64,000 nt of DNA from AV40 sp038230255 (GTDB lineage: Bacteria > Verrucomicrobiota > Verrucomicrobiia > Chthoniobacterales > UBA10450), in assembly GCA_038230255.1 (NCBI GenBank), contig JBBRNP010000003.1, positions 248,001 through 312,000 on the forward strand, written 5' to 3'. The notes under the pieces were generated by a model. That model was given only the letters and a program-made list of their open reading frames with translations, did no database searches and was not told the DNA's origin. Made by a program: the position numbers and the translations under genes. This document shows, in pieces, positions 1 to 8,896 of this stretch (positions are counted from its first letter, which is position 1; every line of letters begins with the position of its first letter).

Positions 1-1575
1 TGCGCCGAAGAAAATCGCGCGTTGATGGTAATTGCGCTGCCGAAGACGCAACTGCAAGTGCCTTTCGCCAACAACACGCGGGGCGGCGACCGATTCAACT
101 TCCCGTGCAAAAAAAAGCGGCTGCGGATTCCCGTTACCAAAAGGCTGCAGCCTCTCGTGCCATCCTAGAAAATCGAAGTTCAATTCCGAGAAGGTGATCT
201 CGTGATCGATTTGCAATCGCGGCTGCAAATCTTCATCGGACAAGAGCTCGCGCGCCGTTTGACGGAATCGCTTCGCGAAAAGATCGAGATTCTTCTCCTG
301 AATAGTAAGCCCCGCTGCCATTTCGTGTCCGCCGTACTTGTCGATCTTGTCCGCGCATCGAGTCAATGCCTGCACCAAATTAAAACCTTCAATGCTCCGG
401 CCACTGCCTTTCCCGACGCCGTTCTCATCCACACCGATCACAATCGCGGGCCGATGATGTTTGTGCACGATGCGCGAAGCAACAATACCGAGAACGCCCG
501 GATGCCAGCCTCGCTCGAAAACGACGATGGTCGCATCGCGCTTTGAGTCGAACTCCTGCGAGATCTTCTCTTCGGCCGCCGCAAAGATTTGCTTTTCAAC
601 CTCCTGTCTCTCCCGATTTTGTTTGTCTAAAAATTCGGCGAGCGCGCTCCCTTCGGTTTCGTCCTGGGTGAGCAACAGCCGAAGTGACTTTTCGGCGGTG
701 CTCAAACGTCCGGCCGCGTTCAAACGCGGTCCAAGCCGATAACCGATATCCTCGGTGAAAATTGGCGGTCTCACTCCGCTCACTTGGATTAATTTTTTCA
801 AACCCGGCCTGGTTGATCTCGCAATTTCGATGGCACCGCGCTGGACCAGTGTGCGGTTTTCACCGCGCAGCGGGACGATGTCGGCCACGGTCCCAAGCGC
901 GACCAGGTCCAGCTTTGATTTGAGATCGAAATCAACCGGCCGCGTTTTCAACAGCGCGTGGCAAAGTTTGAAGACAATTCCAACACTGCACAGATAATGA
1001 AATGGCGATGTCGGATCGATCTTTGGATTCACGATTGCAACGCATTTCGGCAGCTCGGATTTGGGCTCGTGGTGATCGAGCACGATTACGTTCACGTCGC
1101 GCTTCTGAAGATCGACAATCTCCGCCGTCGAAGAGGTTCCGCAGTCGAGCGCGATCAGAAGCTGCGGATGAAATTGCTCGACGCAGCGCTCGACACTCTC
1201 GTGATTCAGGCCATAGCCTTCCTCCATCCGCAGCGGCAAAAACAAATCCGGGGCAACGCCGTAAGCACGGAGCGTTTCGGCAAGCAAAGCAAGCGACGTG
1301 ACTCCGTCGACGTCGTAATCGCCAAACAGGACAATTCGCTCATGTCGATCCAAGGCGGAGAAAATGCCCGTGACCGCCGCCTCCATGTTCGGTAGTAAAA
1401 ATGGATCGCTTAACGATTTCAGGCGCGGCTGGAGGAACTCCTGGACTTCATCGGCCGTGCCGAACCCCTTTCGAAATAGGAGGCGGGCGATGCATTCACA
1501 GCCGCAGATCTCACTCCAGGAAATTGGTCCGCCATTCAGTTTCTCAGGCGGAAGAAGGATCCAGCGGCTTTGCAC
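1..1575 (-). CDS. recJ: Single-stranded-DNA-specific exonuclease RecJ (3' end beyond window)
   Basis: RecJ degrades single-stranded DNA 5' to 3' in recombination and mismatch repair. The minus strand is open from the left edge to 1575. It contains the DHH-superfamily metal motifs: GDYDVDG near residue 85 and VLDHHEP near residue 160. The DHHA1 region follows, with GWHPGVLGIVASR and later GKGSGRS and GGHEMAAG. The start is taken as GTG at 1575 because an in-frame TAA lies two codons upstream. The C-terminal OB-type region runs off the window. It is divergent from the lipoprotein gene at 1667. Two copies of the dispersed 10-mer lie inside. Identification is firm; the start codon is inferred. 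Confidence 0.9.
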   Translation of the reverse strand, partial: MQSRWILLPPEKLNGGPISWSEICGCECIARLLFRKGFGTADEVQEFLQPRLKSLSDPFLLPNMEAAVTGIFSALDRHERIVLFGDYDVDGVTSLALLAETLRAYGVAPDLFLPLRMEEGYGLNHESVERCVEQFHPQLLIALDCGTSSTAEIVDLQKRDVNVIVLDHHEPKSELPKCVAIVNPKIDPTSPFHYLCSVGIVFKLCHALLKTRPVDFDLKSKLDLVALGTVADIVPLRGENRTLVQRGAIEIARSTRPGLKKLIQVSGVRPPIFTEDIGYRLGPRLNAAGRLSTAEKSLRLLLTQDETEGSALAEFLDKQNRERQEVEKQIFAAAEEKISQEFDSKRDATIVVFERGWHPGVLGIVASRIVHKHHRPAIVIGVDENGVGKGSGRSIEGFNLVQALTRCADKIDKYGGHEMAAGLTIQEKNLDLFAKRFRQTARELLSDEDLQPRLQIDHEITFSELNFDFLGWHERLQPFGNGNPQPLFFAREVESVAAPRVVGERHLQLRLRQRNYHQRAIFFGA

Positions 1576-1666
1576 CGATTATTTTAGCTGCCGGACATTT
1601 CCTGACAACTCCGAGACGCGCTCATAAGCAGTTGACTCGCGACTGGGCTCTAAATAGACAGAGGCT

Positions 1667-2071
1667 GTGAAATCGATCGCAACCTTGTTGTCCGCGAGTC
1701 TGCTTGCTTTGTCCGGGTGCGCACTAAGCAAGAAGATGCTGGAGCAGCCAAGCGGGCCGCCACAAAAAGAGTCGGCCAAGCTGGAGCGTAAAACCGAGGT
1801 GTTTACTGGAAAAGTTGTGCTGGTTGACGGGGCATATCGACTCAGTCTCGTGAAAGACCCCGACACGCTGCTGCGTCTGACCCGCGCTCGGAGAGAGAGC
1901 GAATTTGCGAAGCAGCAGATTAATTTGAGGAAATATTACGAAAAAACGATCTCCGTGAACGGAACGCTTTTTGACGAATGGATTTTCGGCGCGGACATCG
2001 TCGGACAATGGACGCCGCCCGGCGGTGATACTGGTCCGAATATGAATGCGCCGAAACAGACGCGGCAGTAA
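1667..2071 (+). CDS. Small predicted lipoprotein
   Basis: A 134-residue protein with a short signal peptide ending in a lipobox (ALSGC, cysteine near residue 18), so it is probably lipid-anchored. The rest is hydrophilic with a Pro/Gly-rich C-terminus. I recognise no domain. The central part (residues about 45-110) reads like a small beta-rich fold with alternating hydrophobic residues. GTG start at 1667. It is divergent from recJ and convergent with mqnA, so it is its own transcription unit. The secretion call follows from the lipobox; the function is unknown. Confidence 0.65.
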   Translation: MKSIATLLSASLLALSGCALSKKMLEQPSGPPQKESAKLERKTEVFTGKVVLVDGAYRLSLVKDPDTLLRLTRARRESEFAKQQINLRKYYEKTISVNGTLFDEWIFGADIVGQWTPPGGDTGPNMNAPKQTRQ

Positions 2072-2082
2072 TGTTCGGCACC

Positions 2083-2856
2083 CTACACGACGCTAAACGC
2101 GATCTCGCGTTTCGGCAGCAGGTCGTGTTTTTGACATAATTGATGGAAGGCGCGAAGACCTTCCTTCTCGCGTTCTCCAAAGCTGAATCGGAGATGCTGG
2201 CGGTAATAGCGATCGCAAAAGCTCTGCTCGAATTCCTTTTCGTCAGCAATCAAATTGTCGATGTTCGCCAGATTGTTGTCGCGCAACGCGCGTAACCGAT
2301 CCGCGATCGATTTTGGATCGACAACTTCAGGTCGTCCGAGCCAGAGCGCGTAAACAAATGGAAGGCCGACAAGTTGTTTCCATTGTTCGCCGAGGTCCCA
2401 AAATTGGAATTCGTTTGCGTGTTCTTGCCGGAAACGAATGGCTTGGTCGCCGATGAGCAGGCGCGCCGTTCCTTTCGCGGGGGAAGCTGTCGATGTTTCC
2501 ACGAACCGCGGCTGTAGTTTTAACTCGCTGAGCACGCAACGCAGCAAATTGCTGGAAGTTTCCGCGGCCGGATCGAGCTCGATCTGTTCGACCCCGGAGA
2601 GTTCGCCGACGTACGCAACCACAACACTGTAAACGGGTCCATCCGATGAAATCGAAATGCCATCTACAATCCGGTAGATGGGGTTCCGAAGAAATTCGAA
2701 ACTGGAAACGAGCGCGATATCGAGTTCGCGACGCGAAAGCCGCGCACAAAGCGCGGACGGATGATCGAGTACAACATCCGTTGGCCAGCCGTGAATTAGG
2801 GGACGCGCGTTGAGATATTTAACGCAGCCAATTCGCAGCGGTCGTTGATCCGGCAC
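2083..2856 (-). CDS. mqnA: Chorismate dehydratase MqnA (futalosine menaquinone pathway)
   Basis: Converts chorismate to 3-[(1-carboxyvinyl)oxy]benzoate, the first step of the futalosine route to menaquinone. The 257-residue protein has the MqnA/MqnD periplasmic-binding-protein-like fold. The N-terminal motif GCVKYLNARPL, ALVSSFEF near residue 50 and SSNLLRCVL near residue 105 are typical. It follows mqnE with only a few bases between them, so the two are co-transcribed. Together they show that this organism makes menaquinone from chorismate without the classical MenFDHCEB route. MqnB, MqnC and MqnD are not in the window. Confidence 0.9.
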   Translation of the reverse strand: MPDQRPLRIGCVKYLNARPLIHGWPTDVVLDHPSALCARLSRRELDIALVSSFEFLRNPIYRIVDGISISSDGPVYSVVVAYVGELSGVEQIELDPAAETSSNLLRCVLSELKLQPRFVETSTASPAKGTARLLIGDQAIRFRQEHANEFQFWDLGEQWKQLVGLPFVYALWLGRPEVVDPKSIADRLRALRDNNLANIDNLIADEKEFEQSFCDRYYRQHLRFSFGEREKEGLRAFHQLCQKHDLLPKREIAFSVV

Positions 2857-2859
2857 TCG

Positions 2860-4011
2860 TCAGGCGCAGGCGAGTTCCGCTTCCGGGCGGGTCCGGCTCG
2901 ATGTCGATCTTTCGTGCGCACCGTTGAGATGACGGTAATAACTGTCGCGCTGGACCGGAATTCGTCGAGCCTCGCGAATGGCATGCTCCAACGCGGCGAT
3001 GCTTTGCTGTTGCGGTGTGGTCGCTCCGGCCATGTGGAAGATCTTTTCCTCCATGATCGTTCCGTGCAAATCGTCCACCCCGTAACTGAGCGAAACCTGG
3101 GCGAGCGGCAGCCCCAAGCTGACCCAATATGCGGTCAGATGATCGATGTTATCGAGATAAATGCGGCTGACGGCGAGATTGCGAAGCTGCTCAATCGCGG
3201 ACGCGCGTTTGATGTGAGCAAGCACTGTCGTTTGAGGCTCGAAAGCGAACGGAACAAAGCCGCTGAAGCCGCCGGTTTCGTCCTGAAGGGTGCGCAGTTG
3301 TCTTAAATGATCGACTCGCTGCTCGAGCGTTTCGATGTGGCCATAAAGCATGGTGGAAGTGCTGCGGCCCCCCATCCGATGCCAGGTCCGATGAACATCG
3401 AGCCATTCCTCGGCTGTTTCCTTACCGCGGCAAATTTTGTCCCGCACTTCCGCATCGAATATTTCCGCGCCGCCGCCGGTAATGGAACCTAAGCCGGAAT
3501 CGCGGAGAAGCTCGAGCGTTTCAAGGATCGACATCTTGAAAATCCGCTGGGCCAGATGGCGGACTTCAATTGCAGTAAAAGCTTTGATGTGCAGATTGGG
3601 ATCGAGAGCACGTAATCCGCGCAGCAGCTCGAGATACCACTCCTTCTTCAAGGTTGGGTGCAAACCGCCGACCATGTGCACTTCAGTAATTCCAAGCGGC
3701 AGGGCTTCCGCCACCGCTTGAATAATCTCGCTCGGGGCATGCTCGAACGCGTGCTCGTCTCGTTTTTTGGCGGCAAACGCGCAAAACTGACACGATAAGA
3801 CGCAAATGTTCGAGTAGTTGATGTAACGATTGTGAATGTAAGTGGCGAAATTGCCGTTCTTTCGCTCGCGCACGACGTTGGCCAGCATTCCGAGCGCGTT
3901 GAGATCGTTTGAGCGATACAGAATGAGAGCGTCGCTTTCTGAAATGCGAGAGGCCGCCTCGATTTTCTCAGCGATAGGTCTAAGTTCCTTTGGGATTAGT
4001 GTGTAATTCAT
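2860..4011 (-). CDS. mqnE: Aminofutalosine synthase MqnE (radical SAM)
   Basis: A radical SAM enzyme that joins the MqnA product to SAM-derived adenosine to give aminofutalosine. The CX3CX2C cluster motif (CVLSCQFC, cysteines about 70, 74 and 77) lies in a TIM-barrel of 383 residues. EVHMVGGLHP and SITGGGAEIF are family-typical. I chose ATG at 4011 (MNYTLIP). An upstream in-frame ATG at 4248 would overlap the divergent sigma-factor gene and adds a basic, non-homologous-looking leader. The last ~20 residues are a Ser/Arg-rich tail carrying one copy of the 10-mer, read there as R-S-T. It is co-transcribed with mqnA downstream. Confidence 0.9.
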   Translation of the reverse strand: MNYTLIPKELRPIAEKIEAASRISESDALILYRSNDLNALGMLANVVRERKNGNFATYIHNRYINYSNICVLSCQFCAFAAKKRDEHAFEHAPSEIIQAVAEALPLGITEVHMVGGLHPTLKKEWYLELLRGLRALDPNLHIKAFTAIEVRHLAQRIFKMSILETLELLRDSGLGSITGGGAEIFDAEVRDKICRGKETAEEWLDVHRTWHRMGGRSTSTMLYGHIETLEQRVDHLRQLRTLQDETGGFSGFVPFAFEPQTTVLAHIKRASAIEQLRNLAVSRIYLDNIDHLTAYWVSLGLPLAQVSLSYGVDDLHGTIMEEKIFHMAGATTPQQQSIAALEHAIREARRIPVQRDSYYRHLNGAHERSTSSRTRPEAELACA

Positions 4012-4165
4012 CCGGAGCCGATGCTGAAATTGATGGCTTACCATGCACAGACGACTCACGAGTTGCAACAAAAAGAGCCGTGGCGGGCGCGAGTGGAAAA
4101 GGGCAGACCGACGCATAGCCCGATAACATTCGAATCCGCGCCCATCAATCAACGTCTGTCTATAA

Positions 4166-4765
4166 ATGGCCGATCCAGAAGCACCGGCGCGCTCCGGGGA
4201 TGACGCCGAGGACATCCGTCTGATGCAATTGGTTGCCGGCGGCGACACGGCTGCATTCGAGCAGCTAATCGAGCGCCATCAGACGCTGGTCGCCGGCACA
4301 GTTGCGCGAATGCTTGGCAGCAACTCGGATGTCGAAGATATCGCGCAGCAGGTTTTCATTCGCGTTTGGAAGAGCGCGGGTCGTTACGTGGCCCGGGCGA
4401 AGTTCACCACCTGGCTCCTGAAGATCACACGCAACCTTGTGTTTAACGAAATGCGCCGCGCCAAGCGTCATCCGCATTTGCCGGTGCAAATCGATCCCGA
4501 GGCGGAAGAGATGCCGTTAAAGGACGAGGCAACGGCCACCCCCGATGCAACCCTTCTTCAAGTGGAATTACAGGCCGAGATTGAAAAAGCCATCATGCTG
4601 CTTCCGGACACGCAACGGATGGCGCTCGTCCTGCGGCGATATGAAGAGCTTAGCTACGAAGAGATTGCGGATGTTCTCGATCTGTCCGTCCCGGCAGTGA
4701 AGAGCCTGCTCTTCCGCGCGCGAACAGAATTGCGCGAGCGGTTAACGGATTATCTGGAGCCATAA
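4166..4765 (+). CDS. ECF-type sigma-70 family RNA polymerase sigma factor
   Basis: A 199-residue protein with sigma region 2 (residues ~25-95, including DVEDIAQQVFIRVWK, which binds core polymerase and the -10 element) and sigma region 4 (residues ~135-195, with LSYEEIADVLDLSVPAVKSLL, the -35-binding helix-turn-helix). There is no region 1.1 or 3, as expected for group 4. No anti-sigma gene sits downstream; the next gene is a convergent secretin. Its signal and regulon cannot be read from the context. Confidence 0.9.
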   Translation: MADPEAPARSGDDAEDIRLMQLVAGGDTAAFEQLIERHQTLVAGTVARMLGSNSDVEDIAQQVFIRVWKSAGRYVARAKFTTWLLKITRNLVFNEMRRAKRHPHLPVQIDPEAEEMPLKDEATATPDATLLQVELQAEIEKAIMLLPDTQRMALVLRRYEELSYEEIADVLDLSVPAVKSLLFRARTELRERLTDYLEP

Positions 4766-4773
4766 AACCCAAA

Positions 4774-4804
4774 GAGGGCGGGCCCTTGCGGAACCCGCCC
4801 CCTC
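4774..4804 (-). terminator. GC-rich hairpin between convergent genes, likely terminator
   Basis: GAGGGCGGG (4774-4782) pairs with CCCGCCCCCTC (4794-4804), allowing two bulged C. On the minus strand the stem is followed by a T-rich run, so it best suits the secretin gene ending at 4828. It may work less efficiently for the sigma gene in the other direction. Confidence 0.6.
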
Positions 4805-4827
4805 TCAACCCCACATTCCTAAATTCT

Positions 4828-6534
4828 TTATTCGTCCCGGTCTTTTGCGTCGCTCTTGAACTGGACCTTAGCGGCTTCCTCGGGCGGAGGTGGCGCACCT
4901 GGTTTCGCGTAGTCCGCAGCCAGCTGCCGGTGCGCAGTTGGAACTAAACGCACGGCGCCTTTGGCGTTATTCCGCCAGCCGTTCGGATCCGCAAACTCCT
5001 CGCCCGTGTGATGAACGCCAGAGACCTGATCTTCCAAGCCAGTGCCGTAATGTTGATCGAGGATTGTCGGCGTCACGAAGATGAGAAGATTGCGTTTGTG
5101 CCGTTCATTGTCGTGACTTTGAAAAGCGTAGCCGAGAAGGGGTATATCACCGAGCAACGGAACTTTTGTCCGCGCTTTGCTCACCTGATCGGAGAGCAAG
5201 CCACCGATGGCCAGCGTGTCGCCGCTCTGGATCAGCACATTCGAATCCAAGGTACGGGTGTCGATGATCGGACTCTTTACCACCGCGCCATTGAATTCGA
5301 ACGGAAAGTCTGCGACTTTGTTACTGATTTCCGGTTTCACAGAAAGAGTGATGAAGTTGTCCTTGTTGATTGACGGCCGGACGATGAGTTTGTTTCCAAA
5401 GGTCTTGTCTTGAAATCCGCCGAACACTGCCGTTGCCGTCTGCTCGTTGAAATTTAACTGCGGCACAGGCTGGTTTCGGATTACCTCGATTTTGGCTTGC
5501 TGATTGTCCGCTGTTACGATGCGCGGATTGGCCAAAAACTCCGCATCGGAATCTTCGTTAAGGGCCTGTATCGTGGCGGAAAATTGCGGAACCGATAGAA
5601 TGGCGAACTGACCAGGTATCAGGTGTCCGAGGCTGCCAAAAAAGTTGTGGTTACCTGGATCGCCAAGTCCAAAGCCGCCGGTTGCCGGATTAGCTCCGGG
5701 CGCCGGACTGGCACTCGCGATCGGGTTGCCATAGGTTACTGTTTTCGGCGCACTAGCGCTGCCAACGGTTCCGGCCCAGTTGATTCCATATGCTTGCACT
5801 GGATCGGCACTCACTTCCACTAGTCGCGCTTCGATCATGACTTGCTTGGTAGGCTTGTCGATTTGCACCAGCATCTTCCGAATGTTGTCGATGTTGCTGC
5901 GAGTCTCGCGGAAGAAAATCGTATTGGTGCGCTCGTCGATTTGCGGTGGATCCTTGCTAGCAAGTTGGGACGCGATTAACGGCGAAATCTCCTTGGCGCG
6001 CGCGTAGCTGAATTGGTAGCTATCGCTTTCAGTTGGCTCAGCCGTCCGCTCGGTTGCGGTCTTGATGTAATAAACGTTGTCGATCTTATCCATGAAAAGC
6101 CCTTTGGCTTTCACGATGATCGAGATCGCTTGAAGCGCGGTCACGTCTTCTAACCGCATCGTTACCGTGCCGATGACGGCGTCACTCACAACCATGTTGA
6201 CCTTGGACTGGCGCGCGAGCAATCGGAGCACTTGACCGACGTCGTCGCCTTGAAATTCACGTACGCCAACACCGCCGCTTTCAACCGCTGCATCCGCTTC
6301 GGTCAAGGCCGGAGCTATAACGGTCGAAGAGGTGGTGGTGGTTGACTTGGCCGGGGCCGCCTGGGCTGGGGCTTGCACGAGCATCATCGGAGGATGGTCG
6401 GCCGGCTTAATCGGATCCGGAGGCTGAGCTGGACCCGCAGGGGCGGGATTGGTTTGCGCGTGGGATAGAGAAAGCACGGTCAGAAACGCCACCGCCGCCG
6501 CGACGTATCCCCGTTGCTTAAATGAAGTAACCAT
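4828..6534 (-). CDS. Orphan secretin (GspD/PilQ superfamily)
   Basis: A 568-residue outer-membrane secretin. It has a signal peptide (residues 1-26, SLSHAQ), a Pro-rich linker and an STN/N0-like domain (~95-165, with MRLEDVTALQAI). A NolW-like segment (~170-230) and the secretin C-domain (~235-490, with VPLLGDIPLLGYAF and LLIFVTPTIL) follow, then a charged tail. Secretins form multimeric outer-membrane channels for type II secretion, type IV pili or filamentous phage. No other secretion or pilus gene is adjacent, so the system it serves is unknown. Shorter than typical GspD because it has fewer N-domains. Confidence 0.85.
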   Translation of the reverse strand: MVTSFKQRGYVAAAVAFLTVLSLSHAQTNPAPAGPAQPPDPIKPADHPPMMLVQAPAQAAPAKSTTTTSSTVIAPALTEADAAVESGGVGVREFQGDDVGQVLRLLARQSKVNMVVSDAVIGTVTMRLEDVTALQAISIIVKAKGLFMDKIDNVYYIKTATERTAEPTESDSYQFSYARAKEISPLIASQLASKDPPQIDERTNTIFFRETRSNIDNIRKMLVQIDKPTKQVMIEARLVEVSADPVQAYGINWAGTVGSASAPKTVTYGNPIASASPAPGANPATGGFGLGDPGNHNFFGSLGHLIPGQFAILSVPQFSATIQALNEDSDAEFLANPRIVTADNQQAKIEVIRNQPVPQLNFNEQTATAVFGGFQDKTFGNKLIVRPSINKDNFITLSVKPEISNKVADFPFEFNGAVVKSPIIDTRTLDSNVLIQSGDTLAIGGLLSDQVSKARTKVPLLGDIPLLGYAFQSHDNERHKRNLLIFVTPTILDQHYGTGLEDQVSGVHHTGEEFADPNGWRNNAKGAVRLVPTAHRQLAADYAKPGAPPPPEEAAKVQFKSDAKDRDE

Positions 6535-6642
6535 AATTAGAGGATGTGTGAGATGAAGTGCTGGCCGGATAAAAGCAGGAAGCAGACCAGCCCTGTAACG
6601 TTTCCCACTACAACAATGTAAAGAGACCGGAGCTCTCGTCGG

Positions 6643-7323
6643 TTACGCCAGGTGATGGCGGGCAGCCTGAATGAATGCCCGGATTAGAGAGGCATTTTTT
6701 TGGCCAGGCGAAGCCTCAACTCCGGTCGTTACGTCGACTCCGCGTGGCCGGACGACACTCACAGCTTCCGCTACGTTTTCCGGGTTTAAACCGCCCGCAA
6801 GAATCACGTTTACTCTCGGGTGGTGCCGAACGAATTCGGGCGCGAACTTCCACGGAAACGGCTTGCCCGTCCCGCCAAACGCCCCGCCAGCGCTCGAATC
6901 CAAAATCATCGTGTCGGTGAAATAACTTGGAAGGTCGGCTAGTGATTTCGATGCGGTTACCGGCACTGCTTTTGCGAAGGGAATTCCGGCGTCGGCCAGC
7001 CGTCGGCAGAATTCCGGGGATTCGCTACCGTGTAACTGCAACGCATCGAGGAACGGGAGTTGACCAATCCTGCATGCATCCTCCCAGTTGGGATCGGCCA
7101 CAACCGCGACCTTGCAAACGTCTCGCGGCAATTTCTCGATCCAACACGCCGCGCGATCGATGTCGATGTAACGTTTACTTCGGAGAACGAGATTGAATCC
7201 GAGCGCGTCCGCGCCTGCGTCAATCGCGGCATTCGCGTCCGGCTCGTTCGTGATTCCGCAAATCTTGACCCAAACGTGATCGTCCGATCGCGGCTCGCCC
7301 CCGAAAATCCCGCTGGGTTTCAC
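6643..7323 (-). CDS. trpF: Phosphoribosylanthranilate isomerase
   Basis: Isomerises N-(5'-phosphoribosyl)anthranilate to CdRP in tryptophan synthesis. The 226-residue TIM-barrel has VKICGIT near residue 18 (catalytic Cys), LQLHG near 95, MILDSSAGGAFGGTGKPFPW (with the catalytic Asp) near 140 and ILAGGLNPENV near 175. The first ~15 residues precede the conserved core, so the true start could be slightly downstream. It overlaps the upstream membrane-protein gene by 4 bp, implying translational coupling. No other trp gene is nearby. Confidence 0.92.
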   Translation of the reverse strand: MKPSGIFGGEPRSDDHVWVKICGITNEPDANAAIDAGADALGFNLVLRSKRYIDIDRAACWIEKLPRDVCKVAVVADPNWEDACRIGQLPFLDALQLHGSESPEFCRRLADAGIPFAKAVPVTASKSLADLPSYFTDTMILDSSAGGAFGGTGKPFPWKFAPEFVRHHPRVNVILAGGLNPENVAEAVSVVRPRGVDVTTGVEASPGQKNASLIRAFIQAARHHLA

Positions 7324-7736
7324 TCGCCGGGTTCAATCACTCGCCCGCGAACCTGTTTGATTTGGCTGTGATGTGTCAGCACGTGAACACGTCCGTCACT
7401 CCCGCGAAAGAAAGCGCTCAACAGCCAGCTGACGAACGAAATGATGATCGCGCCAAAAATCGCACTCCAGAAGCCGTGGACTTTGAAACACGGCACAATC
7501 TCGCTTACGAACTTCAACATCAGCGCGTTGATGATCAAAATGAAGAAACCGAGCGTCACCAAAATCAACGGAATACTCAGAAGCAGCAGAATCGGGCGAA
7601 CAAAGGCGTTGATGATTCCCAAGAGGAGCGATGCACCCAACAGACAGCCGATCCCGGTGTAATCGATTCCCACGATCGGCGCCGCCACAAACACGGCAAA
7701 CGCCGTGACGAACCAACGAAAAACGAAATGCCGCAT
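7320..7736 (-). CDS. Phage holin family 4 / YvlD-type small membrane protein
   Basis: A 138-residue protein with four predicted transmembrane segments (about residues 8-25, 30-50, 55-78 and 90-110) and a short polar C-terminus. The LLGIINAFVRPIL and LILVTLGFFILIINALML pattern matches the YvlD / holin-4 superfamily. It is not evidence of a prophage: the family is widespread in chromosomes and its role is poorly defined. It overlaps trpF by 4 bp. Confidence 0.75.
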   Translation of the reverse strand: MRHFVFRWFVTAFAVFVAAPIVGIDYTGIGCLLGASLLLGIINAFVRPILLLLSIPLILVTLGFFILIINALMLKFVSEIVPCFKVHGFWSAIFGAIIISFVSWLLSAFFRGSDGRVHVLTHHSQIKQVRGRVIEPGE

Positions 7737-7875
7737 GGCGTAACCTAGTTAAAAGTAGTCGCCACGCCAAGTCTGGTAAGTGCCGGACCCACGCCAGTGC
7801 GGCTCGCACCTCGGACAAAACCGCTTGTCAATCCGAAGCCTCTCGCTAAATCGTGATTTAGAGAGGAATTTGATT

Positions 7876-8168
7876 GTGGCGAAAAAGAGCAAGGCTGACG
7901 CAGCGTCAGCAAAAGTCGGGAAGAAAAAAGCGGCGGCAAGATCGACATCGGTTAAGGGAAAGAAATCTGCGGGACGAAAGAAGAGCGATATCCAGAAAAC
8001 GGAGTCAGTTTCATCGAGTCGGTCGCTTTCGATCCAACCGATGGACAAATTCGGATGCGCGCCTACTTCATTGCCGAACGCCGAAAGCGGTTCGATCTTC
8101 CAGGCAACGCAAATTCAGATTGCTTGGAAGCCAAGCGTCAGCTCCTGTCCGAGGTTTCCCCGCGCTGA
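7876..8168 (+). pseudogene. DUF2934-like small protein, interrupted by a frameshift
   Basis: Translation from a GTG at 7876 (AGAGG about 9 bases upstream) gives a Lys/Ala-rich tail (AKKSKADAASAK, later GKKSAGRKKSDI). Around 8010 the coding signal jumps to the -1 frame. There it continues as FIESVAFDPTDGQIRMRAYFIAERRKRFD and stops at 8166-8168. The second half has the IRxRAYFIxE pattern of DUF2934 proteins, which are often preceded by a Lys-rich tail. Reading straight through in the first frame loses this motif. Either a real one-base indel, a sequencing error or, less likely, programmed frameshifting. One copy of the 10-mer lies in the tail. Confidence 0.6.
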
Positions 8169-8200
8169 CTCGATCGCAATCAATGCGCTGACTCGATCGC
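8162..8200. repeat. 16-bp direct repeat spanning two convergent gene ends
   Basis: GCGCTGACTCGATCGC occurs at 8162-8177 and again at 8185-8200, a 23-bp repeat period. The first copy carries the stop of the DUF2934-like gene. The second codes for the last residues of the response regulator on the other strand. Looks like a small local duplication. Confidence 0.8.
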
Positions 8201-8602
8201 GGGTACGGCTGCTTGAATTTTTTCTAGCAACCGATTGATCGCAAAAGGTTTGGCAACTAAACCGGCGACGCCGGGTTCCTTGAGCAATTCCTGCGCTCTC
8301 GTTTCCTCCGCTTTTCCGGAGATAAGCAGGAGGGGCGGAACTTCTCTTACCGGCTGACTATTCTGATAGACTTTTCCGATCAGGAAAAACAACATCGCAC
8401 CGTCGATCATCGGCATTTGGAAATCGAAGACGAACAAATCGTATTTTTTCTTCAGCGCCAGCTCGAAAGCGTACTCGGGTTTGGGTGATGTATCGACCTC
8501 GCACTGTAACGACGCCACCAGCGCTTCTCGCACAACCCGCAAAAGGGCGACATCGTCGTCCACCATCAAAATGCGTTTCGGCTCGGCGGCCATGGCCTGC
8601 AC
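8180..8602 (-). CDS. Stand-alone response regulator receiver protein (CheY-like)
   Basis: A 140-residue protein consisting only of a receiver domain. The acidic pocket is D15-D17 (MVDDD), the phospho-acceptor is D60 (FVFDFQMP) and the conserved Lys is K118 (VAKPF). There is no output domain, so it presumably signals by protein-protein contact. No histidine kinase is adjacent. It is convergent with the DUF2934-like gene. Confidence 0.85.
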   Translation of the reverse strand: MQAMAAEPKRILMVDDDVALLRVVREALVASLQCEVDTSPKPEYAFELALKKKYDLFVFDFQMPMIDGAMLFFLIGKVYQNSQPVREVPPLLLISGKAEETRAQELLKEPGVAGLVAKPFAINRLLEKIQAAVPAIESAH

Positions 8603-8650
8603 GCTTGCGTAAAACGAACAGTGGTTTCAAGCTTTGTTTTTCACACCAAG

Positions 8651-8896
8651 ATGAATAGCACCGTAATTGTCGATCTTGTCACCGCTTTGCGAGAGCGGCT
8701 CGCGATTATTGGCGACGAAAGCAGTCGCCGCGATTCCGAAGCGCACACCGCCCGATTGCGCGCGATTTCAGAGAAGATCGAGAAACTGGAAGCTGCGTTG
8801 CCGAAGCCAATCGATCCGCAGCTTGCCCACTTTCTTCAGCGCAGAAGCTACGACAAGGCGCTGGAACTGTTGGAAGCGAACCCGCAGGGCGCTTAG
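8651..8896 (+). CDS. Small conserved-looking helical protein
   Basis: An 81-residue protein starting at ATG 8651 (MNSTVIVDLV); an in-frame ATG at 8621 would add 10 poor-quality residues. It is mostly helical: a charged coiled-coil-like stretch (residues ~15-45) and then a LAHFLQRRSYDKALELLEA helix. Function unknown. It converges on rpsD with a 4-bp overlap. One copy of the 10-mer encodes IVDLV near its start. Confidence 0.55.
   Translation: MNSTVIVDLVTALRERLAIIGDESSRRDSEAHTARLRAISEKIEKLEAALPKPIDPQLAHFLQRRSYDKALELLEANPQGA

Noticed and set aside
2860..4248. A 462-residue version of MqnE starting at 4248
   Set aside because: It overlaps the divergent sigma gene and adds a basic leader without family resemblance; ATG at 4011 gives the normal length.
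7320..7736. A prophage, because of the holin-family protein
   Set aside because: No phage genes are nearby; this holin superfamily is common in chromosomes.
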